64,000 nucleotides of DNA from Halorubrum yunnanense. Lineage in GTDB: Archaea > Halobacteriota > Halobacteria > Halobacteriales > Haloferacaceae. Where the stretch lies: positions 47,872-111,871 of the forward strand of contig NZ_JAODIX010000030.1 of the NCBI RefSeq assembly GCF_026586675.1. The letters are read 5' to 3'. This document shows, piece by piece, positions 1 to 7,763 of the stretch. Positions within the stretch are counted from its first letter, which is position 1. The number at the start of each line of letters is the position of its first letter. Below the pieces are notes generated by a model that was given only the letters and a program-made list of their open reading frames with translations, had not been told where the DNA came from and did no database searches. A program made the translations under genes and the position numbers.

Positions 1-1691
1 ACCGCTTCGAGGAACGGTCCGCCGATCGCGGCGACCGTGTAGTTGCTCACGCCGTTGGACACGCCGCGGACCTCGTCGGCGTAGTCGATGAACACCCAGG
101 GCGCCTCGTCGTGTGCGATCTGGGCGGCCTCTCGGTACAGTTCGGCCCGGTCGTCCTGGTTCGTGGTCCGTTGCGCCTCCTCGACGACGCTCATGTACTC
201 GCTGTTGGCCCACGCGGCGTTGTTTGAGGTGTTGAACCCCTCGGTGTCCCAAGAGACCCAGTCCTGTCCGTCCGGCACGTCGGTCTGCGGGTGGAGGAGG
301 ACGTAACAGAAGTTGTCGGGGTCTGCGTTGTCGGTGTACCAACCGGCGAGCGTCGCGTCGTGGCTCCCCTGGCTGGTGTACGTGAGGTAGTCCGAGAACT
401 GCCGGTCGTCGATCGACACCTCGATGCCGACCTCGGCGAGGTTCGACCGGATCGTTTGCGCGGTCGGTAGCGGCGCCGGGTTGTACCCGCGGGGGTTCTG
501 GAACGTCGTCAGCGAGAACGAGAACCCGTCGCCGTAGCCGGCCTCTTCGAGCAGGCTCTGCGCCTGTTCGGGGTCGTACTCGTAGGGGCTGATGTCGTCG
601 TTGTGGCCGAACAGCGCCGGCGGGATCGGCTGGTCGGCCTGCGTGGCGATCCCCGAGTAGATGTTCTCGACTATCGCCTGGGTGTCGATGGCGTAACTGA
701 TCGCGCGGCGGACCCGACGGTCGCGGAACGCCTCGACGCGCGAGAGGTTAAACGCCATGTACCCGATGTTGATCCCCGTCGCCGTCCGGTTCTCGGCGGT
801 GTCGGACCCCTCGATGATCTGCATGCTGTCGGGGCCGAGCCCGTCGATGATGTCGAGTTCCTCCTCCACGAGCGCTTGGGCGCGCGTGGAGTTCTGCCCG
901 CGGGTGAGGAACAGCACCCGGTCGACGTTCGGGGCCTCGCCCCAGTAGTCGTCGAAGGCGGTGAGCCGGATCCGGTTGTTGGCGTCGTCGAGGGTCTCGA
1001 GCTGGAACGGGCCGGTGCCGACCATCTCCTCGCCGAGGTTCGTGTCGCCCTCGATCGCGTCCTGGGAGATGACGGCGGCCGCGAACATCGCGAGGTTGCG
1101 GAGGAACGGCGCGTACGTCTGGGTTAGCGTGATCGAGAGCTCGTAGTCGCCCGGCGCCTCGACGCTGTCGATCCAGTTGCCGAGCGTGAACGGCCCGTAC
1201 ACGGACGAATCCTCGAAGTGGTACTCGTAGTCGTCGTCGACGAACCGCCGGTAGGTGGCGATGAAGTCGTCGGCGGTGAACTCCGACCCGTCGTGGAAGC
1301 TCACCCCCTCTCGGAGCGTGAGCGTTACCGAGTTGCCGTCCATCGACCAGTCGGTGGCGAGCGACTCCGTGAGCGACGCCTCGCCCGGCTGGAACGCGAT
1401 CAGGCCCTCGTACGCCTGATTGGTGACCTTCGCGACCTCGCCGCTGGTCGTGTTCTGCGGGTCGAGGGTGCTGGAGTGGGCGCCGCGGCCGTAGCGAAGG
1501 GAGGTCGTGCCGTCGCCGCCGTCGCCACCGTCGCCGCCGTCGCTGCCGTCGCCGCCGCCGCTACCGTCGCCGCCGTCGCTGCCGTCGCCGCCACAGCCGG
1601 CGAGGGAGGCGACGGACGCCGTCGCGACCGTCGCACCGCCCGCTCGTTGTAAGAATCCGCGTCGTGACGTCTCCGTGGTGTCAGGGGACAT
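1..1691 (-). CDS. Peptide-type ABC transporter substrate-binding lipoprotein (partial, C-terminus off the left edge)
   Basis: Extracytoplasmic solute-binding protein of the SBP_bac_5 (dipeptide/oligopeptide/nickel) family, expected to be anchored outside the membrane and to hand ligand to an ABC permease. The N-terminus starts MSPDTTETSRRGFLQRAGG, a twin-arginine motif followed by a lipobox (LAGC, about residues 30-33), then a long Gly/Asp/Ser linker. Family-typical stretches follow, such as RYGRGAHSSTLDPQ and LREGVSFHDGSEFTADD. About 563 residues lie in the window and the stop codon is outside it. A TATA box sits 25-32 bases before the ATG, so the gene has its own promoter although it lies 92 bases after the ATPase gene 1784-4516. 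Permease genes would be expected beyond the left edge. Peptide is the usual annotation; the true ligand is unknown. Confidence 0.93.
   Translation of the reverse strand, partial: MSPDTTETSRRGFLQRAGGATVATASVASLAGCGGDGSDGGDGSGGGDGSDGGDGGDGGDGTTSLRYGRGAHSSTLDPQNTTSGEVAKVTNQAYEGLIAFQPGEASLTESLATDWSMDGNSVTLTLREGVSFHDGSEFTADDFIATYRRFVDDDYEYHFEDSSVYGPFTLGNWIDSVEAPGDYELSITLTQTYAPFLRNLAMFAAAVISQDAIEGDTNLGEEMVGTGPFQLETLDDANNRIRLTAFDDYWGEAPNVDRVLFLTRGQNSTRAQALVEEELDIIDGLGPDSMQIIEGSDTAENRTATGINIGYMAFNLSRVEAFRDRRVRRAISYAIDTQAIVENIYSGIATQADQPIPPALFGHNDDISPYEYDPEQAQSLLEEAGYGDGFSFSLTTFQNPRGYNPAPLPTAQTIRSNLAEVGIEVSIDDRQFSDYLTYTSQGSHDATLAGWYTDNADPDNFCYVLLHPQTDVPDGQDWVSWDTEGFNTSNNAAWANSEYMSVVEEAQRTTNQDDRAELYREAAQIAHDEAPWVFIDYADEVRGVSNGVSNYTVAAIGGPFLEA
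1510..1593 (-). repeat. Low-complexity triplet tract coding for a Gly/Asp/Ser linker
   Basis: Imperfect tandem repeats of GCC/GTC-type triplets encode the Gly-Asp-Gly-Ser linker just after the lipobox cysteine of the binding protein. The second binding protein (41625-43265) has a similar linker near 43067-43170. Such tethers separate the lipid anchor from the folded domain. Confidence 0.7.
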
Positions 1692-1715
1692 ACACCGGTT
1701 GTAAACTGGCCACCC

Positions 1716-1723
1716 AAATAATT
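1716..1723 (-). promoter_or_regulatory. TATA box of the binding-protein gene
   Basis: The minus strand reads AATTATTT, placed 25-32 bases before the ATG at 1691. This spacing fits a leaderless archaeal transcript and implies separate transcription of the binding protein. Confidence 0.55.
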
Positions 1724-1783
1724 CTGGTGGAGTGACGGGACGGATCTGCGACATGAATTCCGACGGAGTGGTCGCGCGTTTAT

Positions 1784-4516
1784 TTATCGATCTGGTCGCT
1801 CGTCGTAGAGGTGGCACGCGGCGGGGTGGCTGCTCTCGTCGAGCGCGGGGTTCTCTCGCTCACAGACGCTCTCGAACGTCTCGCGGAGCGTGGCTTCCGC
1901 CTCCTCCCACCGGTCGTTTTTGAGGTGTTCGAAGGAGTCGGCGACGGCCGCCCGCGCCTCTCCCGAGAGCGGCCCGTCAAAGAAGTACTCGAAGAGCGTC
2001 GGGTGTTCGCCGCCGTCGGCGACGGCGGTCGGCGCCGACCCGTCCTCGAGGCGGACCTCCGACTCGATGGCGTCGAGGTCGATGTCCCCCGACTCCAAGC
2101 GCTGTCGGTAGAACATCACCTCCCGGTACCGCTCCTGATCGATGTCCAGATCGGCCGGCGGGATGATCGACGGACACCGGGTGCGGAACCGACAGCCGGA
2201 GGGCGGGTCGATCGGCGACGGGACGTCCCCCTTAAGGATCGTTCTATCGTCCGTGTCGGCGAGGGGGTCCGGCTCCGGAATCGCGGACAGCAGCGCCTGT
2301 GTGTAGGGATGCTTCGGCGTCTCGAACAGCTCGTCCGTCTCGGCGACCTCGACGATCTCGCCGAGGTACATCACGGCCACCCGGTCGGAGATGTGACGGA
2401 CGACGCTCAGGTCGTGGGCGATGAACAGGAAGGTGAGCCCGAACTCCTCCTGGAGGTCCTCCAAGAGGTTGATGATCTGCGCCTGCACGGAGACGTCGAG
2501 CGCGGACACCGGCTCGTCCGCGACGATGAAGTCGGGGTCGACCGCCAGCGCCCGCGCGATGCCGACCCGCTGGCGCTGGCCGCCGGAGAGCTCGTGGGGG
2601 TATCGGCCGAACTGACCGCGCTCCAATCCGACCGCGTCCATCAGCTCGAAGACGCGCTGGCGGCGGCGTCCCTCGGCGAGGTCGTGGATCTTCAGCGGTT
2701 CCATGATCGTCTGGCCGGCGGTCATCCGCGGGTCGAGGCTCGACATCGGGTCCTGGAAGACCATCTGCATGTCCTTCCGGCGCTTGCGGAGGTCCGACTT
2801 CGAGAGCGATCCGAGGTCCTCGCCGGCGAACACGACCGTGCCGTCGGTCGGCGGGTCCAGGTGGAGGATCGCGCGCCCCGCCGTGGACTTCCCGCAGCCG
2901 GACTCGCCGACGAGCCCCAGCGTCTCCCGCTCGCGCACGTCGAGGTCGATCCCGTCGACGGCCCTGACGCTCGGATCGCCGGTGCCGAACACCCGGTCGA
3001 GCGGGCCCGCCTCCTGCTGGTAGTACTTCCGCATCCCGCGGACCTCGACGAGCGGGTCGCCGATGGCGGACCTGGCGCCGGCCTCGACGCCGTCGGTTCC
3101 GTAGGCGGCCTTGTCGAACTCGTCGTGGACGCATTTCGACCGGTGGTCGACCTCCTCCCCGCCGTGCTGGAGGAACGGGATCTCCCCCTCGCGGCACTGC
3201 GGTTCGGCCCACGGGCAGCGCGGCGCGAAGTGGCACCCCTCGGGCATGTCGATCAGGTCGGGGACGTTCCCCTCGATCGGGGTCAGCCGCTCCTTCTCCT
3301 CGGTGGGGATCGACTCGAGCAGGGTGTAGGTGTAGGGGTGGCTCGGATTGGCGAATATCTCTTCGACGGGCCCCTCCTCGACGATCTCGCCGGCGTACAT
3401 CACGGCCACCCGATCGCAGGTCTCGGCCACGACGCCGAGGTCGTGGGTGATCATCAGGACGGACATCCCGAACTCCGCCTGCAGGTCGTCGATCAGGTCG
3501 AGGATCTGCGCCTGGATCGTCACGTCGAGCGCGGTCGTCGGCTCGTCGGCGATGAGGAGGTTCGGCCGACAGGCGAGCGCGATGGCGACGAGCACGCGCT
3601 GGCGCATCCCGCCGGAGAACTCGTGCGGGTAGTCGTCCAGGCGCTGTTTCGCCTCCGGGATACCGACCGCCTGAAGCATCCTGACGACCTCGTCCATCAC
3701 CTCCTCGTCGCCGTCGCGACCGCCGGCCTTCGGGAGGATCTCGCGGATCCCGTTGAGCCACGAGTCCCGCTTCTGCCCGCCGTACCGGTGGAGTCGCAGC
3801 GACTCGGCGATCTGCTCCCCGACGGTGACCGCCGGGTTGAGCGAGGTCATCGGGTCCTGGAAGATCATGCCCATCTCGCCGCCGCGGACCCGACGGACGG
3901 CCGCCTCGGGGGCGGCCGTCACGTCGACGATCCCCTCGGTGATCTCGACGTCGCTCGGCTTCGCGCCGTCGCGGATCCGCTCGCGGGCGTCGGCGTCGAG
4001 GAACACGAAGCCGTCGACGGCGTCGGCGAGCGCCGCCTCGAGGTCGTCGCCGACGGCCGTCGGGTCGGCGTCGTCCGCGAGGCGATCGGCGGCGGTCGCG
4101 AGGTCGCTCGCGAGGTCGTCGGGGTCCGCCTCGTCGGCGAGGTCGTCGACCATTCCGCGGAGCTCCGCCGCCGTGTCGGGGACGCGTCGTCCGGCGCGGA
4201 GGTCGCTGCTCACGGCCGCGATCGCGTCGACCAGTCCGGACGAGTACGGAACGTGCGCGCCGTCGAACTCCTCGAGGAGGGAGGTAGCGAGCGCCGGATC
4301 CGCGAGGGTGATCCGGCCGCCGACGACCTCGCCCGGGTCGTCGACGAGGTCCATCGCCGAGAGGGCGGTAACGCTCTTCCCGGAGCCTGATTCGCCGACG
4401 AGGCCGACAGTCTCGCCGTCCTCTATCGAGAGGTCGATACCGTCGACGGCCTTAACCGCGCCCCGTTCGGTCCTGAACTGGGTCCGGAGCGCCGACAGCG
4501 AGAGGAGGTCAGTCAC
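1784..4516 (-). CDS. Fused double ABC ATPase (DppD-DppF type) of a peptide transporter
   Basis: Both ATP-hydrolysing subunits of an Opp/Dpp importer in one 910-residue chain. Half 1 has Walker A GESGSGKS at residues 41-48, Q-loop [10 protein letters not shown] near 219, signature FSGGMRQR and Walker B LLIADEP. Half 2 has Walker [10 protein letters not shown] near 537, Q-loop near 589 and signature LSGGQRQR. Both halves carry the Opp-type cysteine-rich tail ([19 protein letters not shown]). Walker A to Q-loop is about 52 residues in half 2 but about 178 in half 1, so half 1 holds an extra acidic segment of roughly 125 residues. About 130 residues follow the second tail. The start is GTG, with a TATA box 27-35 bases upstream. 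The companion binding protein follows downstream. Confidence 0.92.
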   Translation of the reverse strand: MTDLLSLSALRTQFRTERGAVKAVDGIDLSIEDGETVGLVGESGSGKSVTALSAMDLVDDPGEVVGGRITLADPALATSLLEEFDGAHVPYSSGLVDAIAAVSSDLRAGRRVPDTAAELRGMVDDLADEADPDDLASDLATAADRLADDADPTAVGDDLEAALADAVDGFVFLDADARERIRDGAKPSDVEITEGIVDVTAAPEAAVRRVRGGEMGMIFQDPMTSLNPAVTVGEQIAESLRLHRYGGQKRDSWLNGIREILPKAGGRDGDEEVMDEVVRMLQAVGIPEAKQRLDDYPHEFSGGMRQRVLVAIALACRPNLLIADEPTTALDVTIQAQILDLIDDLQAEFGMSVLMITHDLGVVAETCDRVAVMYAGEIVEEGPVEEIFANPSHPYTYTLLESIPTEEKERLTPIEGNVPDLIDMPEGCHFAPRCPWAEPQCREGEIPFLQHGGEEVDHRSKCVHDEFDKAAYGTDGVEAGARSAIGDPLVEVRGMRKYYQQEAGPLDRVFGTGDPSVRAVDGIDLDVRERETLGLVGESGCGKSTAGRAILHLDPPTDGTVVFAGEDLGSLSKSDLRKRRKDMQMVFQDPMSSLDPRMTAGQTIMEPLKIHDLAEGRRRQRVFELMDAVGLERGQFGRYPHELSGGQRQRVGIARALAVDPDFIVADEPVSALDVSVQAQIINLLEDLQEEFGLTFLFIAHDLSVVRHISDRVAVMYLGEIVEVAETDELFETPKHPYTQALLSAIPEPDPLADTDDRTILKGDVPSPIDPPSGCRFRTRCPSIIPPADLDIDQERYREVMFYRQRLESGDIDLDAIESEVRLEDGSAPTAVADGGEHPTLFEYFFDGPLSGEARAAVADSFEHLKNDRWEEAEATLRETFESVCERENPALDESSHPAACHLYDERPDR

Positions 4517-4542
4517 TACCGGTGGTAGCGCGCCTTACGGAA

Positions 4543-4551
4543 AAATATCTT
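4543..4551 (-). promoter_or_regulatory. TATA box of the fused ATPase gene
   Basis: AAGATATTT on the minus strand lies 27-35 bases before the GTG at 4516. It is back-to-back with the promoter of the divergent gene at 4597. Confidence 0.5.
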
Positions 4552-4566
4552 TGGGGACAGTGGAAC

Positions 4567-4574
4567 CTTTATAC
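4567..4574 (+). promoter_or_regulatory. TATA box of the divergent small gene
   Basis: CTTTATAC lies 23-30 bases before the ATG at 4597, the spacing of a leaderless transcript. This decides the start: the longer frame beginning at 4522 would begin upstream of this box. Confidence 0.6.
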
Positions 4575-4596
4575 GACTACCGGAGCGTCTCACGAT

Positions 4597-5082
4597 ATGA
4601 GCGGTCCCGCAGGCGACGACGCGCCCACGAACGTACAGGTCGGAGACGGGTGGTCCGCGGTCATGGAGGACATGGAGGCGACCGCGGCGGAGTACCGAGA
4701 GCGCGGGTGGACGACGCTCGAACTGCACCCCGGGGACTCGGTCCTGGTCGACTCGGACCGTCGAACCGGGCTCGACGTCGTCCTCCCCGGCCCGGAGTTC
4801 GAGGACCTCGAGTCGCTCGTCGACGACCGGGAGTTCCGAGACGTCGAGGTGTTCCGGGCGGAGGGCGACGGACTGGTTTACGTGCTCGTCGCCGAGCTCG
4901 CTCCCGAGAGCGAGACGGCTGTGTTCGTCCCCGCGTACTACGACCCGAGCCAGGCGGCGGAGACGATCGAATCGATCAGAGACGCGGGGACCGTGCGCCT
5001 CTTCTGCCGCCGATTGAACGACGACACCGTGCGGTTCGTCCACGACGACCCGACGCCGTTCCTCCCGGAACCCGTCGAATGA
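4597..5082 (+). CDS. Small acidic cytoplasmic protein, paralogue of the product of 43392-43847
   Basis: A 161-residue protein with no signal peptide or membrane segment. It shares colinear motifs with the protein encoded at 43392-43847: TA-EYR-RGWT near the N-terminus, then HPGD, then (V/L)LPGPEFE, then FVPAYY/CVPTYL and a C-terminal DEPAVFL/DDPTPFL. I believe the pair belongs to a haloarchaeal domain of unknown function (possibly DUF7529); no catalytic motif is evident. Both paralogues lie next to, and are transcribed away from, a peptide-type ABC operon, suggesting a role tied to that transporter. ATG 4597 was chosen over the in-frame start at 4522 because of the TATA box at 4567. Confidence 0.8.
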   Translation: MSGPAGDDAPTNVQVGDGWSAVMEDMEATAAEYRERGWTTLELHPGDSVLVDSDRRTGLDVVLPGPEFEDLESLVDDREFRDVEVFRAEGDGLVYVLVAELAPESETAVFVPAYYDPSQAAETIESIRDAGTVRLFCRRLNDDTVRFVHDDPTPFLPEPVE

Positions 5083-5109
5083 GCGTTTGTCGTGAATCAA
5101 AGGTGACAG

Positions 5110-5153
5110 CACGTCGGAGACGTGTGAACGGCACGCTCCGGAGCCGACGGAGC
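5110..5153 (+). terminator. Possible bidirectional terminator hairpins
   Basis: Two short perfect stems sit between convergent genes: CACGTC-GGA-GACGTG (5110-5124) and GCTCCG-N7-CGGAGC (5135-5153), followed by AAAAAG. This placement suits transcript ends, but archaeal termination does not require hairpins. Confidence 0.35.
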
Positions 5154-5187
5154 CGATAAAAAGAACTGCTCGAAGTCGGACGGGGCC

Positions 5188-6099
5188 TCAGAGGATGTCG
5201 CCGGCCTCGGCGGTCTCGACGATGTCCTGGGCCATCTTGTTGGTCGCCTCGTCGACCATCTGGCCGTCGACGCTCACGGCGCCTTTGCCCTCCTCCATCG
5301 CCTCGGCGTAGGCGTCGACGATGCGCTTGGCGCGCTCGGCGGTCTCTTGGTCCGGCGCGAACACTTCGTTGCCGATCTCGATCTGCGACGGGTGGATCGC
5401 CCACTTGCCGTCGCAGCCGATCATGTTGGCGTTCTCGGCGGACTCGCGGAAGCCGTCGGCGTCCTCGATGTCGGCGTACGGGCCGTCGAGACACGGCAGG
5501 CCGGCCGACTTCGCCGCGGAGTTACACTCCGAGAGCGCGTGGTGCCAGTAGTGGCCCGGGTACTCCGGGAACTGCCCGATGTCGAGTCCGGGCGTGCCCA
5601 TCGCCGCGGAGTAGTCGCCCGGCCCGAAAATGATCGACGAGAGCCGGTCGGAGGCGTGCGCGATCTCGTGGACGTTGTGGATCCCTTCGCCGTCCTCGAT
5701 CTGGGGTTCGAGGCCAATAGCGCCGACTTCAAGCCCGTTGTTCTCCTCGACCTGCGCGAGCAGGTTCTCAACGGTGTGGACGTCGCTGGCGGACTTGACC
5801 TTCGGGACGATGATGTCGTCGATGGACTCGCCCGCCTCGCCGACGACGGTGATCACGTCGTCGTACCACCATTTGGTGTCGATCCCGTTCATGCGGAAGC
5901 TCAGGACCTTGTCGCTCCAGTCCTCCTCCTGGGCCGCTTTGATGAGCGGCTCGCGCGCGTCGGGCTTCGCGTTCGGCGCCACGGAGTCCTCCAAGTCGAG
6001 GAACACCTCGTCGGCGTCGCTGTCGGCGGCCGAGTGCATCATTTTCTCGTCGCTCGCGGGCGTTGCAAGCTGCGTCCGGCGAAGAGTGACGTCCGTCAT
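5188..6099 (-). CDS. HpcH/HpaI aldolase / citrate lyase beta-like CoA lyase
   Basis: A 303-residue TIM-barrel protein of the CitE/malyl-CoA lyase family. Members cleave or form C-C bonds in malyl-, citramalyl- or beta-methylmalyl-CoA with Mg2+. Family features are the opening RRTQLATPASDEKMM, the metal-site stretch VFLDLEDSVAP, the barrel segment IGLEPQIEDGEGI, and the late GCDGKWAIHPSQIE. In haloarchaea such lyases serve acetyl-CoA assimilation (methylaspartate cycle) or citramalyl-CoA breakdown, and the sequence alone does not say which. The ATG is preceded by a TATA box at 6125-6136. It stands alone, convergent with the small gene ending at 5082. Confidence 0.87.
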   Translation of the reverse strand: MTDVTLRRTQLATPASDEKMMHSAADSDADEVFLDLEDSVAPNAKPDAREPLIKAAQEEDWSDKVLSFRMNGIDTKWWYDDVITVVGEAGESIDDIIVPKVKSASDVHTVENLLAQVEENNGLEVGAIGLEPQIEDGEGIHNVHEIAHASDRLSSIIFGPGDYSAAMGTPGLDIGQFPEYPGHYWHHALSECNSAAKSAGLPCLDGPYADIEDADGFRESAENANMIGCDGKWAIHPSQIEIGNEVFAPDQETAERAKRIVDAYAEAMEEGKGAVSVDGQMVDEATNKMAQDIVETAEAGDIL

Positions 6100-6124
6100 A
6101 TAGCGGCTCTATCACGCTCGTCCA

Positions 6125-6136
6125 TCAAAATAAAGC
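6125..6136 (-). promoter_or_regulatory. TATA box of the CoA lyase gene
   Basis: GCTTTATTTTGA on the minus strand is 26-37 bases before the ATG at 6099, consistent with leaderless transcription. Confidence 0.55.
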
Positions 6137-6267
6137 TACCTCACGCGGGGGTATTTTCTCTGAGTCGGAAGCGAGTCAACTCTCCGAGCGAGGGCGAGAC
6201 GGCCGTTCGTCGCGACGGCGACCGCGAAAAATCGTCGGGGTTCGAGGCGAAGTCGGCCCCGGCCGCG

Positions 6268-6435
6268 TCAGTCGTCGGCCGGGGTCCGCGGTTCGGCCGG
6301 CGGCTCCGCGTCCTCCGCCGGGTCGTCCGCGGGGTCGACGTCGACGTGCTCGTCGAATCGCTCGTCCGCCTCCTCGGACCGGTGGCGCTCTCGGATCTCC
6401 TCGATCGAGCGCGCCTCGATGGTATGATGGCACAT
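6268..6435 (-). CDS. Small acidic protein of unknown function
   Basis: A 55-residue frame beginning MCHHTIEARSIEEIRERH, then an acidic, proline-rich tail. The amino acid make-up (many Asp and Glu) is that of a haloarchaeal protein rather than a shadow frame. A TATA box (GTTTATCA, 6462-6469) lies 27-34 bases before this ATG. The same frame extends upstream to 6501, but that start lies before the TATA box. The N-terminal Cys-His-His could bind a metal, which is speculation. No family recognised. Confidence 0.6.
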   Translation of the reverse strand: MCHHTIEARSIEEIRERHRSEEADERFDEHVDVDPADDPAEDAEPPAEPRTPADD

Positions 6436-6461
6436 GACAACTACTACCAAGGGACAGCTAC

Positions 6462-6469
6462 TGATAAAC
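6462..6469 (-). promoter_or_regulatory. TATA box of the small acidic gene
   Basis: GTTTATCA on the minus strand, 27-34 bases before the ATG at 6435. It supports the short start and the reality of this small gene. Confidence 0.5.
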
Positions 6470-6511
6470 ATTACGCCGATATCGGCGAATAGGCGGCTCA
6501 CGTCCTCGTTT

Positions 6512-7552
6512 CTACGGCTTGACCAGCACCTTGATCGCCTCGCGCTCGTCCATCAGCCGGTACCCCTCGGCGACCTCGTCAAGGCCGACGGTTTCGGTGA
6601 AGATGGGGGCGGGATCGAGGGTCCCCTGAAGCACGTCGGCCATGAGCTCCTCGGCGTACGCGCGAACCGGGGCGACGCCGCCCGCGAGGGTGATGTTGTC
6701 CCCGAACATCCCGAACACGTCGAGGCCCTCCTCCTCGACGCCGTAGGGGACCCCGACGTAGCCGATCGTGCCGCCGGGGCGGACGACGTCGATCGCGGTG
6801 TTCATCGCGCTCGCGGCGCCGACGCACTCCATCGCGTGGGTCGGGCCGCCGCGGGTGAGCTCACGGACCCGCTCGACGGCGGCCTCGCCGCGCTCGGAGA
6901 CGGTCTCGGTGGCGCCGAACTCCTCGGCGAGCTCGAGGCGGTCCTCGTGGTGTCCGAGGGCGATAATCCGCTCGGCGCCGAGCCGGCGGGCAGCGAGCAC
7001 GCCGCAGAGCCCGACCGCGCCGTCGCCGATGACGGCCACGGTCGACCCCGCCTCGACGCCCGCGCTCACGGCCGCGTGGTGGCCGGTCCCCATCACGTCG
7101 GTCAGGGGGAGCAGCGACCGCAGGGTGTCCTCGTCGTCGGCGAACCGGTCGGGGACGCGCACGAGCGTCCCGTCGGCGTGGGTCGACCGGACGTACTCGC
7201 CCTGGCCGCCGCCGTTGTCGCCGCCCCACGAGTCGCCGTTCTCGCAGGAAGTGTGGAGCCCCTTCCGGCAGAACTCGCACTCGCCGCAGGAGATCGCGAA
7301 GGGGGCGAGCACGCGGTCGCCGGGGTCGACCGAGGTGACGTCCTCGCCGACCGCCTCGACGATCCCCATCGGCTCGTGGCCGACCGGCGAGCCCGCGTCG
7401 CGGTCGCTGTCGCCGCGGTAGAACCAGAGGTCGGAACCGCAGACCGCGGTGTGGGTCACCCGGACGATCGCGTCCGTCGGGGCCTCGATCTCGGGGCGAG
7501 GCCGCTCCTCAACGTCGATCTCGCCGGGACCGTTGAAAATGGCTGCGCGCAT
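6512..7552 (-). CDS. Zinc-dependent alcohol dehydrogenase (MDR superfamily)
   Basis: A 346-residue medium-chain dehydrogenase oxidising an alcohol or polyol with NAD(P). The catalytic zinc region includes CGSDLWFYRGD and GHEPMGIVEAVGED. The structural zinc lobe is CGECEFCRKGLHTSC with four cysteines. The Rossmann fold shows IGDGAVGLCGVLAARRLGAE. The C-terminal half has GGTIGYVGVPYG. The substrate is not evident. The ATG at 7552 begins MRAAIFNGPGEIDVEE, the usual family start, and has a TATA-like GCTTTAGTC at 7574-7582. A longer frame from 7669 adds residues unlike the family. Confidence 0.9.
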   Translation of the reverse strand: MRAAIFNGPGEIDVEERPRPEIEAPTDAIVRVTHTAVCGSDLWFYRGDSDRDAGSPVGHEPMGIVEAVGEDVTSVDPGDRVLAPFAISCGECEFCRKGLHTSCENGDSWGGDNGGGQGEYVRSTHADGTLVRVPDRFADDEDTLRSLLPLTDVMGTGHHAAVSAGVEAGSTVAVIGDGAVGLCGVLAARRLGAERIIALGHHEDRLELAEEFGATETVSERGEAAVERVRELTRGGPTHAMECVGAASAMNTAIDVVRPGGTIGYVGVPYGVEEEGLDVFGMFGDNITLAGGVAPVRAYAEELMADVLQGTLDPAPIFTETVGLDEVAEGYRLMDEREAIKVLVKP

Positions 7553-7573
7553 ACGGCGTCTCCGGCGGCCGGC

Positions 7574-7582
7574 GACTAAAGC
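7574..7582 (-). promoter_or_regulatory. TATA box of the alcohol dehydrogenase gene
   Basis: GCTTTAGTC on the minus strand lies 22-30 bases before the ATG at 7552. Confidence 0.45.
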
Positions 7583-7763
7583 GCAACGACGGCCCGACGT
7601 CGGGTCGGGCTCGTGAACGTTTCCGTTCGCCGAAATACCAGCGCATCGACAGAAAAGAACGCTTAACACGGGGCGACGGTCAGGCGGGAACGAATCGACA
7701 GATGACGCAGGGAAGCGACGTCACCATCGCAGGGGATAGGCCGGAGACGCGGGGAGCCGAGCC

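Noticed and set aside
1811-4390. Long open frame (859 aa) opposite the fused ABC ATPase
   Set aside because: It is the antisense shadow of a clearly coding gene; the translation is Arg/Val/Leu-rich without family motifs, as usual in GC-rich DNA.
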